Part shown: one piece after another, positions 1 to 7,604 of the stretch
Layout of the letters: each line of letters starts with the position of its first letter
Numbering within the stretch: the first letter of the stretch is position 1
DNA from: Ochrobactrum teleogrylli
GTDB lineage: Bacteria; Pseudomonadota; Alphaproteobacteria; Rhizobiales; Rhizobiaceae
Assembly (NCBI RefSeq): GCF_006376685.1
Contig: NZ_VEWL01000013.1
Coordinates: 62,001-126,000 of the forward strand
Direction: 5' to 3'
Length of the DNA stretch: 64,000 nt
Notes under the pieces: generated by a model
What the model saw: only the letters and a program-made list of their open reading frames with translations
Told to the model about the DNA's origin: nothing
Database searches by the model: none
Translations under genes and position numbers: made by a program

Positions 1-341
1 TCATCGGTTTCAACATGTGGCTGAAGGCCGTCGAAAAGGCCGGAACCACGGATCAGGATGCGGTGATCGACGCGCTGGTCGGCGTTTCCGTACCTAATCT
101 TTCGGGTGGCTATTCGACCATGATGCCGAACCATCACATCACCAAGCCGGTGCTGATCGGCGAAATCCAGTCCAACGGTCAGTTTGAAATCGTCAGCCAG
201 ACGCCGGGCCTGATCGTCGGTGACGAATGGTCCGATTATCTGCCGGATTCCAAGAACCTGATCTCCGATTGGCGCAAGCCGATGTCCTGCGGCAACTTTA
301 ACGTCGAAACGGGCAAGTGCGGCGGTCAGGGCGGCTCCTGA
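1..341 (+). CDS. urtA: Urea ABC transporter substrate-binding protein, C-terminal part
   Basis: Only the last 113 residues are present; the reading frame is open from base 3 and the start lies outside the window. UrtA is the periplasmic urea receptor of the UrtABCDE importer. The fragment carries the C-terminal pattern I recognise from UrtA and related amide receptors: a MMPNHHITKPVLIGEI segment followed by GQFEIV and an acidic-aromatic tail (GDEWSDYL). The last residues include two cysteines in a Gly-rich tail. It is followed after 246 bases by urtB on the same strand, with a stem-loop just after the stop codon. The identification rests on the tail motif plus the four urt genes behind it. 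Confidence 0.88.
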   Translation, partial: IGFNMWLKAVEKAGTTDQDAVIDALVGVSVPNLSGGYSTMMPNHHITKPVLIGEIQSNGQFEIVSQTPGLIVGDEWSDYLPDSKNLISDWRKPMSCGNFNVETGKCGGQGGS

Positions 342-357
342 TAACGGGGGATGCAGA

Positions 358-380
358 GGGCGGGCAGAACGGGCCCGCCC
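358..380 (+). other. Stem-loop just downstream of urtA
   Basis: An 8-bp perfect GC-only stem (GGGCGGGC / GCCCGCCC) with a 7-base loop begins 17 bases after the urtA stop. No T-run follows, so it is probably not a full terminator. A stable hairpin directly behind a binding-protein gene often protects the upstream message and lets the receptor be made in excess over the permease. Comparable hairpins follow two other binding-protein genes in this window (47545-47568 and 56423-56446). Confidence 0.6.
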
Positions 381-423
381 CTTGCAATCAAGTGTCCGAT
401 CCAAAAAACGCCATGCCGGTCTG

Positions 424-500
424 CAAATGGCAATTTCTGCGCTTCCGGTGCTCACGTACCCAAATGTACGCTGCGCTCCGGTTCTCGAAATCACCATTTT
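424..500. repeat. Long imperfect palindrome between urtA and urtB
   Basis: The stretch folds back on itself over about 77 bases. The outer arms read AAATGGCAATTTC on the left against AAATGGTGATTTC on the reverse complement of the right. The core is CGTAC (455-459) and GTACG (466-470) around a 6-base spacer, and CCGG occurs in both arms. It resembles the short palindromic interspersed elements common in Brucella/Ochrobactrum intergenic regions. I did not see a second full copy in this window. Confidence 0.55.
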
Positions 501-587
501 CGCCACGGCCTGACTCTTTTTGATTCAGACACTTAGGCCCCAATGGAGCGAAAATCGAAACTGCAGTTATAGTGAAGGAAATCAGCC

Positions 588-2201
588 ATGGAGCGCCGGA
601 TACGGGCCGTCTTGCTCGTCCTGTCCGTCCTGTTTGCCGTGCTGGCGACGACAGCCCGGGCGGATGAATTTCAGGGGCTTGTCGATGCGTTGGGCAAGGC
701 GAATTTTGCCCAGATGCAGGAACGAATTTCCGCGCTTGCGGGTACCGGCGACACGCGCGTCGTGCCTGTGCTGAACGCGCTTGGCGATGGCGATCTTTAT
801 GCACGCAAGTCGGATGGTCGCGTCTTCATCACGAAAGCATCCGGCGCTAATTTCCAGCTTACCGATCCTGTCAGCGGAGAGGCGACGGGTGAAGCGCCCA
901 AAGCCGCGATGGACAAGGTCAAGGTCAACAATTCCGTCCGCCGCGCGGTTCGCACGGCCTTGGGCGGTCTCACGCTGATGAGCCCCAACCGGGCCGAACG
1001 GCTGAAGGCTGCGGAGATCGTTGCCGCAAGCGCCGATGCGGATGCGCTTGAGCCGATCGAGGCGGCACTGGCCAAGGAACAGGACGACGCGATCCGCGCC
1101 CTTCTGGAAAAGGCGCAGGCTGCGGCGCTGCTGGCATCGGACCGTCCGGTTGCCAACAAGCTCAAGGCGACGCAGTTTCTTCAGAACAATGGCGATCGTT
1201 CCACTTTGTCGGTTTTGAATGCCGCCCGCGCCAATGCGCAGCCAGAGCTTGCCGCCGCGCTCGATACAGCCATCGTTCATATCGAACAAAGGCAGGCTTT
1301 CTGGGACGCCGGGCAGAATGTCTGGTACGGGCTGTCGCTCGGCTCCGTCCTGCTGCTTGCGGCCATCGGCCTTGCCATTACCTTCGGCGTCATGGGCATC
1401 ATCAACATGGCGCATGGCGAAATGGTCATGCTGGGCGCCTATGTCACTTTCATGGTGCAGGAGGTCATCCGCACCAGCTATCCCGGCCTGTTCGACTGGT
1501 CGCTGGCCATCGCCCTGCCTTTGGCGTTCCTGTTTACCGCGCTGGTCGGTCTGGTGATCGAGCGCGGCGTCATCCGCTTTCTCTATGGTCGTCCGCTGGA
1601 AACATTGCTGGCGACATGGGGCATTTCGCTCATCCTGCAACAGGCTGTGCGCTCGGTGTTCGGGCCGACCAACCGTGAAGTCGGCAATCCCTCCTGGATG
1701 TCGGGTGCTTTCGAACTCGGCGGCATGACCGTGACCTGGAACCGCCTGTGGATTATCGTGTTTTCGCTGGCCGTGTTTTTCACGCTGCTGGCCGTCTTGA
1801 AGCGGTCGAACTTCGGCCTGCAAATGCGCGCCGTCACGCAGAACCGCCGCATGGCGTCGTCAATGGGCATTCGCACGCCTTATGTCGATGCTTTCACCTT
1901 TGCGCTCGGTTCCGGTATTGCCGGCATGGCGGGCGTGGCCCTGTCGCAGATCGATAATGTGTCGCCCAATCTCGGGCAGGGTTATATCATCGACAGCTTC
2001 ATGGTGGTGGTGTTCGGCGGTGTCGGCAATTTGTGGGGTACACTCGTCGGCGCCTTCTCGCTCGGTATATTGAACAAGTTCCTCGAACCTTATGCCGGCG
2101 CGGTGCTCGGCAAGATTCTGGTGCTGGTCCTCATCATTCTCTTTATCCAGAAGCGCCCGCGCGGTTTGTTCGCTCTCAAGGGCAGGGCGGTGGAAGCATG
2201 A
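588..2201 (+). CDS. urtB: Urea ABC transporter permease UrtB
   Basis: UrtB is one of the two membrane subunits of the urea importer (LivH family). At 537 aa it has the usual UrtB architecture: a signal-like hydrophobic stretch at residues 5-25, a soluble helical region to about residue 230, then a LivH-type membrane domain from about 240 to the end. A conserved INMAHGEMVMLGAY segment near 280 and a GGVGNLWGT segment near 470 mark the family. The start is the ATG preceded by AAGGAA. The stop overlaps the urtC start (ATGA), indicating translational coupling. The long N-terminal region is normal for UrtB and is not a separate fused gene. Confidence 0.93.
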   Translation: MERRIRAVLLVLSVLFAVLATTARADEFQGLVDALGKANFAQMQERISALAGTGDTRVVPVLNALGDGDLYARKSDGRVFITKASGANFQLTDPVSGEATGEAPKAAMDKVKVNNSVRRAVRTALGGLTLMSPNRAERLKAAEIVAASADADALEPIEAALAKEQDDAIRALLEKAQAAALLASDRPVANKLKATQFLQNNGDRSTLSVLNAARANAQPELAAALDTAIVHIEQRQAFWDAGQNVWYGLSLGSVLLLAAIGLAITFGVMGIINMAHGEMVMLGAYVTFMVQEVIRTSYPGLFDWSLAIALPLAFLFTALVGLVIERGVIRFLYGRPLETLLATWGISLILQQAVRSVFGPTNREVGNPSWMSGAFELGGMTVTWNRLWIIVFSLAVFFTLLAVLKRSNFGLQMRAVTQNRRMASSMGIRTPYVDAFTFALGSGIAGMAGVALSQIDNVSPNLGQGYIIDSFMVVVFGGVGNLWGTLVGAFSLGILNKFLEPYAGAVLGKILVLVLIILFIQKRPRGLFALKGRAVEA

Positions 2202-3346
2202 TCACGGCATTTCTGTTCAAAAAACTCGACCGCGGTGTCTTTATCGCCGCTGCAATCCTGATCGCGGCTGCGCTGGTCGTTCCGGCTCTCAATCTGCTGA
2301 CGGCGCCGGATCATCCGCTGCATGTGCCGACCTATATGGTGTCGCTCATCGGCAAATATCTGACCTATGCCATGCTGGCGCTGGCGCTTGATCTGGTCTG
2401 GGGTTTTTGCGGCATTCTCTCGCTCGGCCATGCCGCCTTCTTCGCACTCGGCGGCTATGCCATGGGCATGTATCTGGTGCGGCAGATCGGCGCGCGCGGC
2501 GTCTATGGCAATCCCGGCCTGCCGGATTTCATGGTGTTCCTCAATTGGAAGGAACTGCCGTGGTACTGGTTCGGCTTCGATCATTTCTGGTTTGCTTTGC
2601 TGATGGTGCTGCTGGTGCCGGGGCTTCTGGCTTTCGTCTTCGGCTGGTTCGCCTTCCGCTCCCGCGTCACCGGTGTATACCTGTCGATCATCACGCAGGC
2701 GATGACCTATGCCCTGATGCTGGCCTTTTTCCGCAACGAGATGGGTTTCGGCGGCAATAACGGCCTGACCGATTTCAAGGATATTCTGGGTTTCAACATT
2801 CAGGCAGACAGTACGCGCGCCGCACTCTTCGCTGCTTCCGCACTCGTGCTGGCCGTCGCGCTGATCTTCAGTTCGGCAGTCGTCAAATCGAAATTCGGCA
2901 AGGTGCTGGTCAGCGTGCGCGACGCGGAAAGCCGCACGCGTTTTCTGGGCTACCGTCCGGAAAACTACAAGCTCTTCATCTTCACGGTTTCGGCGATAAT
3001 GGCGGCTGTGGCGGGCGCGCTTTATGTTCCGCAGGTCGGCATCATCAATCCGGGCGAATTCACGCCAGCGAATTCTATTGAGGTTGTGATCTGGACGGCC
3101 GTGGGCGGACGGGCAACACTGGTCGGGCCGGTGATCGGGGCCGTGCTGGTCAATTTCGGCAAGAGCGTCTTCACAACGGCTTTCCCGGAAATGTGGCTGT
3201 TCGTGCTGGGCGCGCTCTTCGTTGCCGTTACCCTGTTCCTGCCGAAAGGGATTGTCGGCACGTTTCGCGCCTTCATGGCGTCGCGCAAACCGGCAACAGC
3301 CCCATCCGGCGATGAGGCCAAACTGCAAGCATCGGCTGCGGAGTGA
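2198..3346 (+). CDS. urtC: Urea ABC transporter permease UrtC
   Basis: UrtC is the second membrane subunit (LivM family), 382 aa, with about ten hydrophobic segments. The SLGHAAFFALGGYAMG segment near residue 75 is the LivM signature, and VGGRATLVGPVIGAV near 310 fits the loop that contacts the ATPases. The chosen start at 2198 overlaps the urtB stop by four bases. An in-frame start further upstream would run about 55 codons inside urtB and is unlikely. The C-terminal tail after the last membrane segment is short and charged. Confidence 0.93.
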   Translation: MITAFLFKKLDRGVFIAAAILIAAALVVPALNLLTAPDHPLHVPTYMVSLIGKYLTYAMLALALDLVWGFCGILSLGHAAFFALGGYAMGMYLVRQIGARGVYGNPGLPDFMVFLNWKELPWYWFGFDHFWFALLMVLLVPGLLAFVFGWFAFRSRVTGVYLSIITQAMTYALMLAFFRNEMGFGGNNGLTDFKDILGFNIQADSTRAALFAASALVLAVALIFSSAVVKSKFGKVLVSVRDAESRTRFLGYRPENYKLFIFTVSAIMAAVAGALYVPQVGIINPGEFTPANSIEVVIWTAVGGRATLVGPVIGAVLVNFGKSVFTTAFPEMWLFVLGALFVAVTLFLPKGIVGTFRAFMASRKPATAPSGDEAKLQASAAE

Positions 3347-3354
3347 GAGACATC

Positions 3355-4104
3355 ATGACCGAAAGCACCAACAGCCTGCTCTATCTCAACGGCGTGTCCG
3401 TCTCCTTCGACGGTTTCAAGGCGCTGAATTCGCTGTCCTTCGTCATCGAACCGGGCGAGCTGCGCGCCATTATCGGCCCGAATGGCGCGGGCAAGACGAC
3501 GATGATGGATATCATTACCGGCAAGACGAAACCGGATGAGGGCGAGGTTTTCTTCGAGGGCAATATCGATCTGACCAGGAAGGACGAGGCCGATATCGCC
3601 CAGATCGGCATTGGCCGCAAATTCCAGAAGCCGACCGTGTTCGAGAGCCACAGTGTCTGGGACAATATCGCGCTTGCGCTGGACCGCAAGCGCGGTGTGT
3701 GGGCGACATTGCTCTACCGGCAGGACAAGGCGGATCGCGAGCGCATCGAAGAAATATTGAAGACGGTGCGGCTATGGGCGCGGCGCGACGAACTCGCCGC
3801 CAATCTTTCGCACGGGCAGAAACAATGGCTCGAAATCGGCATGCTACTGGCGCAGGAGCCCAAGCTTCTGCTGGTCGACGAGCCAGTGGCGGGCATGACG
3901 GATGCCGAAACCGCCGAGACGGCCATCCTGCTGAAAGAGATTGCGAAAACGCGTTCGGTTGTGGTGGTGGAGCACGATATGGGCTTCATCCGCGAGCTGG
4001 GGGTCAAGGTGACCTGTCTCGCAGAAGGCAGCGTGCTTGCCGAAGGGTCTATCGATTTTGTCAGTTCCGATCCGAAGGTGATCGAAAATTACCTTGGGCG
4101 CTAG
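3355..4104 (+). CDS. urtD: Urea ABC transporter ATP-binding protein UrtD
   Basis: UrtD is one of two cytoplasmic ATPases of the urea importer (LivG family), 249 aa. Visible motifs are Walker A GPNGAGKTT (about 43-51), a LivG-type Q-loop region (IGRKFQKPTVF), a signature variant LSHGQKQWLEIG and Walker B LLLVDEPVAGM. The LSHGQ signature with GQKQWLEIG is typical of UrtD rather than LivG. A GTG at 3343 overlapping the urtC stop is an alternative start. The ATG at 3355 is preferred because GGAGTGAGAG lies at the right distance before it. Confidence 0.92.
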   Translation: MTESTNSLLYLNGVSVSFDGFKALNSLSFVIEPGELRAIIGPNGAGKTTMMDIITGKTKPDEGEVFFEGNIDLTRKDEADIAQIGIGRKFQKPTVFESHSVWDNIALALDRKRGVWATLLYRQDKADRERIEEILKTVRLWARRDELAANLSHGQKQWLEIGMLLAQEPKLLLVDEPVAGMTDAETAETAILLKEIAKTRSVVVVEHDMGFIRELGVKVTCLAEGSVLAEGSIDFVSSDPKVIENYLGR

Positions 4105-4115
4105 AAAGGCTACAG

Positions 4116-4811
4116 ATGTTGAGCGTTGAAAATGTGAGCCTTCACTATGGCGCGGCGCAGGCCCTGCGCGGGGTATCGCTGAAGGCGGAGGCGGGGCGCA
4201 TTACCTGTGTTCTGGGTCGCAACGGTGTTGGCAAGTCCAGCCTGCTGCGCGCCATCACCGGACAGCAGGCGCTGAGCGGTGGGCATGTCGTGTTCGACAA
4301 TGAAGACATGAAGGGCCTGCCGCCCTATGCGCGCGCCAGCCGCGGCATGGGCTATGTTCCGCAGGGGCGCGAGATCTTTCCGCTGTTAACGGTGAAGGAA
4401 AATCTCGAAACCGGCTATGCCTTGCTCAAACGCTCGGAACGCTTCATTCCCGACGAGATATTCAATCTCTTTCCGGTGCTGAAGGATATGCTGCCGCGTC
4501 GCGGCGGCGATCTGTCCGGCGGCCAGCAGCAGCAATTGGCAATCGGTCGCGCCATGGTGCTGAAACCGCGTATTCTGGTGCTCGACGAGCCGACGGAAGG
4601 CATCCAGCCTTCCATCATAAAGGATATTGGTCGCGCCATCCGCTATCTGCGTGATTCCACCGGCATGGCCATTCTTCTGGTCGAACAATATCTCGATTTC
4701 TGTCGCGAACTCGCCGACCATGTTTATATCATGGACCGTGGTGAGATCGTTCTGGACGGTCCAGCGGAGGTTCTCGACACACAAAGGGCGCGGAACCATC
4801 TCACGGTTTAG
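4116..4811 (+). CDS. urtE: Urea ABC transporter ATP-binding protein UrtE
   Basis: UrtE is the second ATPase of the urea importer (LivF family), 231 aa. It shows Walker A GRNGVGKSS, the signature LSGGQQQQLAIGRAMV and Walker B ILVLDEPTEGI followed by QPSII, a LivF/UrtE hallmark. The start at 4116 follows urtD by 11 bases with GAAAGG as ribosome-binding site. An open frame reaches back inside urtD, but the upstream part has no family similarity. It is the last gene of the urt operon here; the urease structural genes that often accompany urt are not in the window. Confidence 0.92.
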   Translation: MLSVENVSLHYGAAQALRGVSLKAEAGRITCVLGRNGVGKSSLLRAITGQQALSGGHVVFDNEDMKGLPPYARASRGMGYVPQGREIFPLLTVKENLETGYALLKRSERFIPDEIFNLFPVLKDMLPRRGGDLSGGQQQQLAIGRAMVLKPRILVLDEPTEGIQPSIIKDIGRAIRYLRDSTGMAILLVEQYLDFCRELADHVYIMDRGEIVLDGPAEVLDTQRARNHLTV

Positions 4812-4834
4812 AGAGCGATGATGAATTGTGTGGA

Positions 4835-5245
4835 TCACACCATATATTTGTCCCAGAAGCCGCTTTGCGGCGCGATTTGCTCGACCACATCCACCCACAA
4901 GCCAGTTGGATCTGCGAAGCCAAAGCGGCGCTGGCCGAAAGGCTCTTCAGTGAGCGGATAAGTAATTGGCAGCCCCCTGCCTGCCAGTTCCTCATGGGCG
5001 GCCTTTGCGTCCGCAACTTCCATTTCGAAGCAGAGTCCGCTTCCGGTGTAGATTTCGGGGCCGGGGGGCGACGAAGGATGATCGGGTGTCATGAAGGCGA
5101 TTGAGGCCGTTCCGCCCTCTGCGACGAGCAGGCAAAACCATGAACTATCGAAAGCCACCTCAAACTCAAGATATTTTGCCCAAAAGTCGCGTGCCGCGTT
5201 TTTGTTTGGGGTGACGATGATGGGGTAGCGGTCGGTAAATCGCAT
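4835..5245 (-). CDS. VOC (glyoxalase/bleomycin-resistance) family protein
   Basis: A 136-aa protein of the vicinal oxygen chelate fold, size and motif order of a single-module VOC protein: PIIVTPNKNAARDFWAKYLEFEV at the start is the usual beta-alpha-beta opening, and FGQRRFGFADPTGLWVDVVEQ near the end is the usual metal-site strand. Such proteins include glyoxalases, dioxygenases and antibiotic-binding proteins; the substrate cannot be told. The start at 5245 has a strong GGAGG; the longer frame upstream would run through the operators. It is divergent from a TetR gene, which probably represses it. It converges with urtE, leaving 23 bases between the stops. Confidence 0.8.
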   Translation of the reverse strand: MRFTDRYPIIVTPNKNAARDFWAKYLEFEVAFDSSWFCLLVAEGGTASIAFMTPDHPSSPPGPEIYTGSGLCFEMEVADAKAAHEELAGRGLPITYPLTEEPFGQRRFGFADPTGLWVDVVEQIAPQSGFWDKYMV

Positions 5246-5270
5246 ACTGGCCTCCTTGCCTATTATAAAC

Positions 5271-5321
5271 AAACAGACTATCTGTTTCCATGGCAGACTT
5301 AAAAACAAACAGACTGTCTGT
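5271..5321. promoter_or_regulatory. Tandem palindromic operators for the TetR regulator
   Basis: Two near-identical palindromes lie in the short divergent VOC/TetR region. Site 1 is AAACAGACTATCTGTTT (5271-5287, perfect with a 3-base centre). Site 2 is ACAGACTGTCTGT (5309-5321, perfect). Both are preceded by AAAC, and their centres are 36 bases apart. This is the expected arrangement for a TetR dimer that controls both itself and the VOC gene. Because site 2 would be inside the coding region if translation began at 5290, it also supports the later TetR start. Confidence 0.75.
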
Positions 5322-5346
5322 CAATGAAATTCCGAAGGAAGCGGAA

Positions 5347-5919
5347 ATGACCAAGAATGAACTTCGCACGAGCCAGACCAAGGGGCGGTTGGTTGCTGCG
5401 GCGCGAACACTGTTTGCCCGGGAAGGCTATGCGCAAACCAGCACGGAGGCGATCATAGCCGCAGCCGGTGTGACACGGGGCGCGCTCTACCATCACTATC
5501 GGGACAAGTCGGATTTGTTCGAGGCGGTGTGTCGCGATCTCGCCGTTGATGCGGCTGAGGCGATCCGAATCGCAACCGAGGATTTGACCAATCCTGTCGA
5601 GGCGCTGGAGCAGGGTTCTCTCTCGTGGATTGACTTTATGGTCCGACCGGACAGCCGTCGCATACTTGTTATCGATGCGCCAGGTGTACTCGGGCGCGAA
5701 AGATGGGAAGCGCTTGATCGCGAACTTTCCTTTGATCTCCTCCGCATCGGCGTAGAAGAGGCGATCGATGCCGGCGCCATCCGCTTCTCAGCTGGCCCGA
5801 CTATGCTTGCCATACTGCTCAACGGCGCGATGAACGAGATTGCGTTGCGCGCCGAAGAGGATGATGTCGCGGCATTGAAAGCCGGGCTGCTAGAGTTGCT
5901 TGGCGCGCTGAAGTCTTGA
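5347..5919 (+). CDS. TetR/AcrR family transcriptional regulator
   Basis: A 190-aa one-component repressor. The N-terminal helix-turn-helix runs from about residue 10 to 56 with the family pattern ARTLFAREGYAQTSTEAI, then GVTRGALYHHYRDKSDLF. The C-terminal two thirds is the variable ligand-binding helical domain. The ATG at 5347 has AAGGAAGCGG in front of it; an upstream ATG at 5290 is in frame but would put operator 2 in the coding sequence. It is divergent from the VOC gene and probably controls that pair. The C-terminal type resembles regulators of drug or aldehyde stress, but the ligand is unknown. Confidence 0.88.
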   Translation: MTKNELRTSQTKGRLVAAARTLFAREGYAQTSTEAIIAAAGVTRGALYHHYRDKSDLFEAVCRDLAVDAAEAIRIATEDLTNPVEALEQGSLSWIDFMVRPDSRRILVIDAPGVLGRERWEALDRELSFDLLRIGVEEAIDAGAIRFSAGPTMLAILLNGAMNEIALRAEEDDVAALKAGLLELLGALKS

Positions 5920-6036
5920 TTGCGGCCAAGCTCTTACGCATCCGACTATGTCGCAGCATACCCGGCGCTGGCCCGCCCGTGCGTCCTCCTTCAGCGCGGC
6001 GTTATCCAGCATCGCTTCTGCGATAAAAGTGGTGCA

Positions 6037-6064
6037 TTGACTCCTCATAAAAAGTGGCTATAAC
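6037..6064 (+). promoter_or_regulatory. Sigma70-type promoter of the polyol-phosphate operon
   Basis: TTGACT (6037-6042), 16 bases, TATAAC (6059-6064), close to the consensus. Transcription would begin near 6071, giving a leader of about 100 nt before the MFS gene. The 100-odd bases between the TetR stop and this promoter show nothing else that I can identify. Confidence 0.6.
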
Positions 6065-6085
6065 TACAAGTGCAGACTGAAGACT

Positions 6086-6168
6086 TAAGACCATCTGCAA
6101 GGGTGGTCTTATTGCGTCTGGAATCCGGATAAGTCCTCTTGCAGATGTCATAGCGACGTTGGGAGGAC
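6086..6168 (+). promoter_or_regulatory. Leader RNA with mutually exclusive hairpins and an anti-Shine-Dalgarno
   Basis: Three complementarities overlap. Hairpin 1: TAAGACCA (6086-6093) with TGGTCTTA (6104-6111). Hairpin 2: CATCTGCAAG (6092-6101) with CTTGCAGATG (6138-6147), extended by a G-U and a G-C pair and an inner CTTAT/ATAAG pairing (6108-6112 with 6129-6133). Third, GTCCTC (6133-6138) is complementary to GAGGAC (6163-6168), which contains the Shine-Dalgarno of the first gene. Hairpins 1 and 2 share bases and cannot coexist, and hairpin 2 occupies part of the anti-Shine-Dalgarno. That is the logic of a switch. Seen by eye only; no energy calculation was made. Confidence 0.45.
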
Positions 6169-6174
6169 GCCGTA

Positions 6175-7590
6175 ATGCACGGAAGCAAAATAGCCCTTAG
6201 GGGCGTACCGGATATCATTTCCTACATAGATGCGAATGACGGCATTCGAGGCCGCGCCGGTGTCATCTGGTGGCTCGCCCTTGGTGGCCTGTTTCTTGAT
6301 GCCTTCGCCAATTCGGCATTGAGCGCAGGCCTTGGGCCAATGACACGCGATCTGGGACTGGACGCGGCGCAGGTCGCATTGATGACCTCATTCGCCGCGT
6401 GGGTGTCGATCGCGTTCAATCCGATTGGTGGCTGGATTGCCGACCGTTGGGGGCGTATGCGCCCGCTGATATTCGCAAAGCTCATCGCGCTCATCGGCGC
6501 AGTGCTGGTGATGACCGCGCATTCCTATGAAGTCATTCTGTTGGGACGCTTCTTCGTTGGCGCCGCCTACGGTATCGACTTTGCCATCGCCATGGCCGTC
6601 CTTGCCGAGTTCACCCCTGCGCGCCTGCGCAGCCGTCTCAATACATGGCAGGGCATCTGGTACACAGCCGTTTGTACCAATGTGCTTCTGGCCATGCTGT
6701 TCTACAGCTGGGATGTGGGTGATGCGATCTGGCGCTATTCCGTCGCGGCCACTGGTATCTTTGCCTTTGCCATCATGGTGCTTCAGGCAATGTTCATGGT
6801 CGAAAGCCCGATCTGGCTTGCCCGCAAGGAAAGGCTGGAAGAGGCTGCCCGTGCGATGACCCGCATCTATCATCGCGATTTCGTTGCCGCTCTTCCGGAA
6901 GACCGTCTACCGGTTCTCAATCAGGCCCGCCGCGGCATTGCCAATGTCGCCCTGATTTTCCGTGGCATCTATCTGCCCCGCACTATTCTAGCGGCCACTG
7001 TCCAGATCGGGCAATCCATCCAGTATTTTGCTGTGGGCTGGTATCTACCCCTCATCAGTGCGGCGCTGTTCGGCAAGGATTTCATCTATGCCATGTTGGG
7101 CACGCTGGTGTTCAACGTATTCGGTATCATCGGCGGCTTTTCTTCGCCTGTCATCGGGCGCGTGCTTGGCCTGCGCAAGGCTTCCGCCATCGGTTTTGGT
7201 GCAGTCTTCGTCATGCTTGTCATCATGGGCCTATTCCATGACACCATGCCGACCTGGCTTGCAGTGATCGTGCCTTCTCTGTTCATCCTGTTCCATTCTG
7301 GTGGTCCGGGCGCAAACGGCAAGAGCCTGTCGTCGCTCTCGTTCCGAAGCGAACTGCGTGCGGGCGCCAACGGCATCATCGGTGCACTCGGCGCCATGGG
7401 AGCGGCCCTTGGCCTGCTGGTCTTTCCGCTCTTTCGTGAGAGCTACGGCCTCGGCCCGACATTCCTGATCCTGTCGGTGGTTCCACTGATCGCTTGCATC
7501 ATCTGCTCAATCATTCAGTGGGATCCGACCCGCACCAAGGTCAGCCCAGATGACGAGCCAAATGCGCCGCAGTTCGAAGGCGACCGGTAA
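6175..7590 (+). CDS. MFS transporter, probable polyol or sugar porter
   Basis: A 471-aa inner-membrane carrier of the major facilitator superfamily with about twelve hydrophobic segments. The loop between segments 2 and 3 holds the MFS motif GGWIADRWGRMRP (about 85-97), and the segment after TM4 (LAEFTPARLRSR) is the sugar/metabolite-porter motif. A 30-residue hydrophilic N-terminus precedes TM1. GGGAGG lies at the right distance before the ATG. As first gene of an operon with a polyol kinase and a GlpD-like dehydrogenase, it most likely imports glycerol-like polyols or a related sugar. That substrate is inference from context only. Confidence 0.85.
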   Translation: MHGSKIALRGVPDIISYIDANDGIRGRAGVIWWLALGGLFLDAFANSALSAGLGPMTRDLGLDAAQVALMTSFAAWVSIAFNPIGGWIADRWGRMRPLIFAKLIALIGAVLVMTAHSYEVILLGRFFVGAAYGIDFAIAMAVLAEFTPARLRSRLNTWQGIWYTAVCTNVLLAMLFYSWDVGDAIWRYSVAATGIFAFAIMVLQAMFMVESPIWLARKERLEEAARAMTRIYHRDFVAALPEDRLPVLNQARRGIANVALIFRGIYLPRTILAATVQIGQSIQYFAVGWYLPLISAALFGKDFIYAMLGTLVFNVFGIIGGFSSPVIGRVLGLRKASAIGFGAVFVMLVIMGLFHDTMPTWLAVIVPSLFILFHSGGPGANGKSLSSLSFRSELRAGANGIIGALGAMGAALGLLVFPLFRESYGLGPTFLILSVVPLIACIICSIIQWDPTRTKVSPDDEPNAPQFEGDR

Positions 7591-7604
7591 CAACGGAGGA
7601 TAAT

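Noticed and set aside
582-1823. Long minus-strand frame (413 codons) opposite urtB
   Set aside because: Same compositional artefact; urtB on the plus strand has clear family motifs and a ribosome-binding site.
2090-3328. Long open frame (412 codons) on the minus strand opposite urtC
   Set aside because: Product is rich in His, Gln and Arg without family features, and it mirrors a clear permease gene; a typical GC-rich shadow frame.
1-4811. Expectation of urease genes next to urtABCDE
   Set aside because: No urease subunit or accessory gene is visible in the window; uptake and hydrolysis of urea may be encoded apart.
4828-4840. GTGTG/CACAC hairpin between urtE and the VOC gene
   Set aside because: Five base pairs with a 3-base loop and no T-run; too weak for a bidirectional terminator.
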